A stretch of 8,448 bases of DNA. It comes from an uncultured Slackia sp. Its GTDB lineage: Bacteria; Actinomycetota; Coriobacteriia; Coriobacteriales; Eggerthellaceae. Below are positions 6,694-8,448 of this stretch, piece by piece. Within the stretch, counting starts at the first letter, position 1; each line of letters starts with the position of its first letter. Position numbers and translations under genes: made by a program. A model generated the notes under the pieces. It was not told the origin of the DNA, did not search any database, and saw only the letters and a list, made by a program, of their open reading frames with translations. The stretch spans positions 1 through 8,448 of the forward strand of contig USLD01000051.1 of the NCBI GenBank assembly GCA_900555495.1, given 5' to 3'.

Positions 6694-6780
6694 TTTTTCA
6701 TGCATCTTTTCGACTTTTGGCGGCATGTTTTTTGCCGAGGGTGCCTCGGTTGCCGATTCCGGGGCGTTTTGCGCCATTGG

Positions 6781-6845
6781 TGTTACGAATATTGAAGAAG
6801 TAACATCAATGCTTTATGGTGTTACGAGTTCTAGAAAGGTAACAC
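6781..6845 (+). promoter_or_regulatory. Two matching palindromes (TGTTAC-N13-GTAACA) over a probable promoter
   Basis: Palindrome 1 is TGTTAC (6781-6786), 13 bases, GTAACA (6800-6805). Palindrome 2 is GTGTTAC (6819-6825), 13 bases, GTAACAC (6839-6845). Spacer lengths are identical and the centres are 39 bp apart. Each copy begins with GTGTTACGA (6780-6788 and 6819-6827). Between them, TTGAAG (6792-6797) and TATGGT (6815-6820) are 17 bp apart and could be -35 and -10. Palindrome 1 would then cover the -35 and palindrome 2 the -10 edge and start site, a typical repressor layout. Another -10 candidate is TATAGG (6846-6851). The regulator is unknown. Confidence 0.55.
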
Positions 6846-6850
6846 TATAG

Positions 6851-6943
6851 GATGCGACGGAGCGGCGCATCGCGGCGCGGAAGGCTCGATCCCTTCGACG
6901 CGCCCTGGCACGGCGCTTCGCTTCTCGTCCTGCCAGGGAGGGG
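6851..6943 (+). promoter_or_regulatory. Structured 5' leader with three hairpins and the RBS of the transporter gene
   Basis: P1 is GATGCG (6851-6856) with CGCATC (6866-6871). P2 pairs 6874-6884 with 6892-6904: 11 pairs, a 2-nt bulge at 6897-6898 and a 7-nt loop. P3 is CCCTGGCA (6903-6910) with TGCCAGGG (6931-6938), an 8-bp perfect stem with a 20-nt loop. P2 and P3 share bases 6903-6904, so the full stems compete. P3's right arm takes up the first three bases of the Shine-Dalgarno sequence GGGAGGGG (6936-6943), which is 6 nt before the ATG. This suggests translational control, but I do not recognise a known riboswitch class. Confidence 0.5.
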
Positions 6944-6949
6944 ACCACC

Positions 6950-8448
6950 ATGCAGGAACCTATCTTCATGTCGCGTCGTCGTTTTTCGCAGCTTCTCGCC
7001 GCGGGCGGCGCCACCGCGGCTTTCGCGGGAGTTCTGACTTCGTGCTCTTCGGGCGAATCGGCATCCGAGCCCGATGCCGTCGCCGAGCCGCAGGAGGCGA
7101 TCGAGCAGGTCATCGTTTCTATGCCGACGAACGCCGAGCCCGAGGCGGGCTTCGATCCGTTCGTGGCGTGGGGCTGCGGCGAGCACGTGCATGAGCCGCT
7201 GATCCAGTCCACGCTGGTCAAGACCGATACCGACATGGGCCTGCACAACGATCTGGCCACGTCCTACGAGTGCAGCGAGGACGGCATGGTCTGGACATTC
7301 AAGATCCGCACCGACGCCGAATTCACCGACGGCGAGCCGCTGACCGCCGAAGACGTCGCCTTCACCATCAACGGCATCAAGAATGCGCCTGCGTCTGAGG
7401 TCGACCTGTCCATGGTGTCCGAGGCCGTCGCTCTCGATGACGAGACGGTCGAGATCCGCATGGCCCATCCCTTCAACATTCTTATGTATACGCTTGCGAC
7501 TGTCGGCATTTGCCCTGCTCACGCGCATGGCGACGACTATGGAAGCAATCCCATCGGCTCCGGCCGCTATAAGCTGGCGCAATGGGACCGCGGCCAGCAG
7601 GTCATCTTCGAGGCGAATCCCGACTACTACGGCGAGGCGCCTGTGATGAAGCGCGTCGTCGTCGTGTTCATGGACGAGGACGCGTCGCTTGCCGCCGCCC
7701 AGGCGGGCCAGGTGGACGTGGCCTACACCTCCGCGACGATGGCCGACGCGTTGCCCGCCGGCTACGACCTGCTCTCGGTGAAGACGGTCGATTCGCGCGG
7801 CATCTCGCTTCCGATGGTCCCCGCGGGCGCGAAGCGCAAGGTGGGCGACGTCGAATACGACGCCGGCAACGATGTGACGTGCGATCTTGCCCTGCGTCGC
7901 GCCATGAACTACGCCGTCGACCGCGAGCTGCTGGTCGATCGCTCCCTGAGCGGTTACGCGACGCCTGCGTTCAGCCCCTCCGACGGCATGCCCTGGGCGT
8001 GCGAGGACATGAAGATCGCGACCGACGTCGAAAAGGCCAAGGCTATCCTCGCCGACGGCGGCTGGGTTGCAGGCGACGATGGCATCCTGGTCAAAGACGG
8101 CGTGCGCGCTGAATTCAAGCTTTATTACATGACTAACGACATGATGCGCCAGGCCATGGCGGCCGACTTCGCTGAACAGATGGCCCCGCTGGGCATCAAG
8201 GTGAACGTCGAGGGCAAGTCGTGGGACGACCTCGAGCCGATATCGTACAGCGAGGCCCAGCTGTGGGGTTGGGGTTCGAATTCGCCCATCGAGATCTACA
8301 ATCTGAATTACTCCGAAGGCACGTCCGATTTCGCCTGTCGCGATAACGAGGCCACCAACGAATACCTCGAACAGGCCGTTTCCACGCCGACGATCGAGGC
8401 TTCTTATGAGCTGTACCGGAAGGCGCAGTTCGACGGTACCGAGGGCGT
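6950..8448 (+). CDS. ABC transporter substrate-binding lipoprotein (SBP_bac_5, peptide/nickel family), 3' partial
   Basis: The frame is open from ATG 6950 to the right edge (499 complete codons), so only the C-terminus is missing. The N-terminus has a twin-arginine motif SRRRF (8-12), a hydrophobic stretch (14-30) and lipobox L-T-S-C with the lipidated Cys at 32. A Glu/Ala/Ser-rich linker follows. This predicts Tat export and anchoring to the outer face of the membrane. Family 5 solute-binding signatures are EHVHEPLIQSTLVK (78-91), FTDGEPLTAEDVAFTI (125-140), NPIGSGRYKLAQWDRG (200-215), EANPDYYGE (221-229), AQAGQVDVAY (250-259) and LRRAMNYAVDRELLV (315-329). Such proteins deliver oligopeptides, nickel chelates or related solutes to a two-permease, two-ATPase transporter, probably encoded beyond the edge. 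The RBS GGGAGGGG supports ATG 6950. An in-frame ATG at 6968 would still keep the Tat motif and lipobox. The substrate is unknown. Confidence 0.92.
   Translation, partial: MQEPIFMSRRRFSQLLAAGGATAAFAGVLTSCSSGESASEPDAVAEPQEAIEQVIVSMPTNAEPEAGFDPFVAWGCGEHVHEPLIQSTLVKTDTDMGLHNDLATSYECSEDGMVWTFKIRTDAEFTDGEPLTAEDVAFTINGIKNAPASEVDLSMVSEAVALDDETVEIRMAHPFNILMYTLATVGICPAHAHGDDYGSNPIGSGRYKLAQWDRGQQVIFEANPDYYGEAPVMKRVVVVFMDEDASLAAAQAGQVDVAYTSATMADALPAGYDLLSVKTVDSRGISLPMVPAGAKRKVGDVEYDAGNDVTCDLALRRAMNYAVDRELLVDRSLSGYATPAFSPSDGMPWACEDMKIATDVEKAKAILADGGWVAGDDGILVKDGVRAEFKLYYMTNDMMRQAMAADFAEQMAPLGIKVNVEGKSWDDLEPISYSEAQLWGWGSNSPIEIYNLNYSEGTSDFACRDNEATNEYLEQAVSTPTIEASYELYRKAQFDGTEG

Larger units (their letters stand above)
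6509..6949. other. 441-bp structured non-coding region between DUF917 copy 2 and the transporter gene
   Basis: The first 300 bases are more AT-rich than the surrounding genes and carry many T-runs on the + strand (for example 6549-6554, 6568-6572, 6694-6698, 6728-6733). The motif GCAT(A/G)TTTTTTGC occurs at 6544-6556 and 6723-6735. Small hairpins are AATCG-CTG-CGATT (6529-6541) and CCGAGG-GTG-CCTCGG (6735-6749). CCGCCAA (6682-6688) can also pair with TTGGCGG (6717-6723), which competes with the larger inverted repeat listed separately. The last part holds the promoter-like region and leader of the transporter gene. A TTG-initiated frame runs 6521-6850, but it lacks an RBS and crosses all these structures, so I do not call a gene. 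Confidence 0.7.

Noticed and set aside
6521..6850. TTG-initiated 109-residue frame in the non-coding region
   Set aside because: There is no RBS, it has no recognisable motif, and it runs through hairpins, the inverted repeats and the promoter palindromes.
6841..6851. CACTATAGG resembling a T7-type phage promoter end
   Set aside because: Only the last nine bases match; the upstream part does not, and the context is a bacterial promoter with palindromes.

Overview
This is a GC-rich bacterial window in which all the genes I can support lie on the + strand. The codon use favours G/C at third positions. Together with the Tat-type lipoprotein and a hydantoinase/DUF917 gene set, this suggests a high-GC actinobacterium, perhaps a gut coriobacterium of the Eggerthellaceae. 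That taxonomic guess is inference; no rRNA or other marker gene is present.

Layout: (1) 1-1126, the C-terminal half of a UvrA-like ABC ATPase, cut by the left edge. (2) 1209-2168, a complete DUF1177-family protein. (3) 2347-3420, a complete DUF917-family protein with a GTG start. (4) 3621-5186, a short HyuA-type hydantoinase/oxoprolinase subunit. (5) 5187-5431, a non-coding gap with a 54-nt hairpin, a good intrinsic terminator and a palindrome over a probable promoter. (6) 5432-6508, a second DUF917 protein, about 53% identical to the first. (7) 6509-6949, a 441-bp non-coding region. It holds a strong hairpin, a 140-bp segment bounded by 18-bp inverted repeats, two matching TGTTAC-N13-GTAACA palindromes over a probable promoter, and a leader with three hairpins. 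(8) 6950-8448, a Tat-type, lipid-anchored substrate-binding protein of the peptide/nickel ABC family, cut by the right edge.

The likely story is inference. The lipoprotein captures a peptide-like or cyclic-amide solute, a permease/ATPase set probably follows outside the window, and the HyuA/DUF917/DUF1177 enzymes process the solute in the cytoplasm. HyuA normally works with HyuB, but no HyuB is present here and HyuA is flanked by two DUF917 paralogs instead. The UvrA-like gene is probably an unrelated neighbour. The genes are spaced 82-441 bp apart, and most gaps carry their own structures or promoter-like sequences, so several transcription units are more likely than one tight operon. No tRNA, rRNA, CRISPR array or transposase gene was seen.
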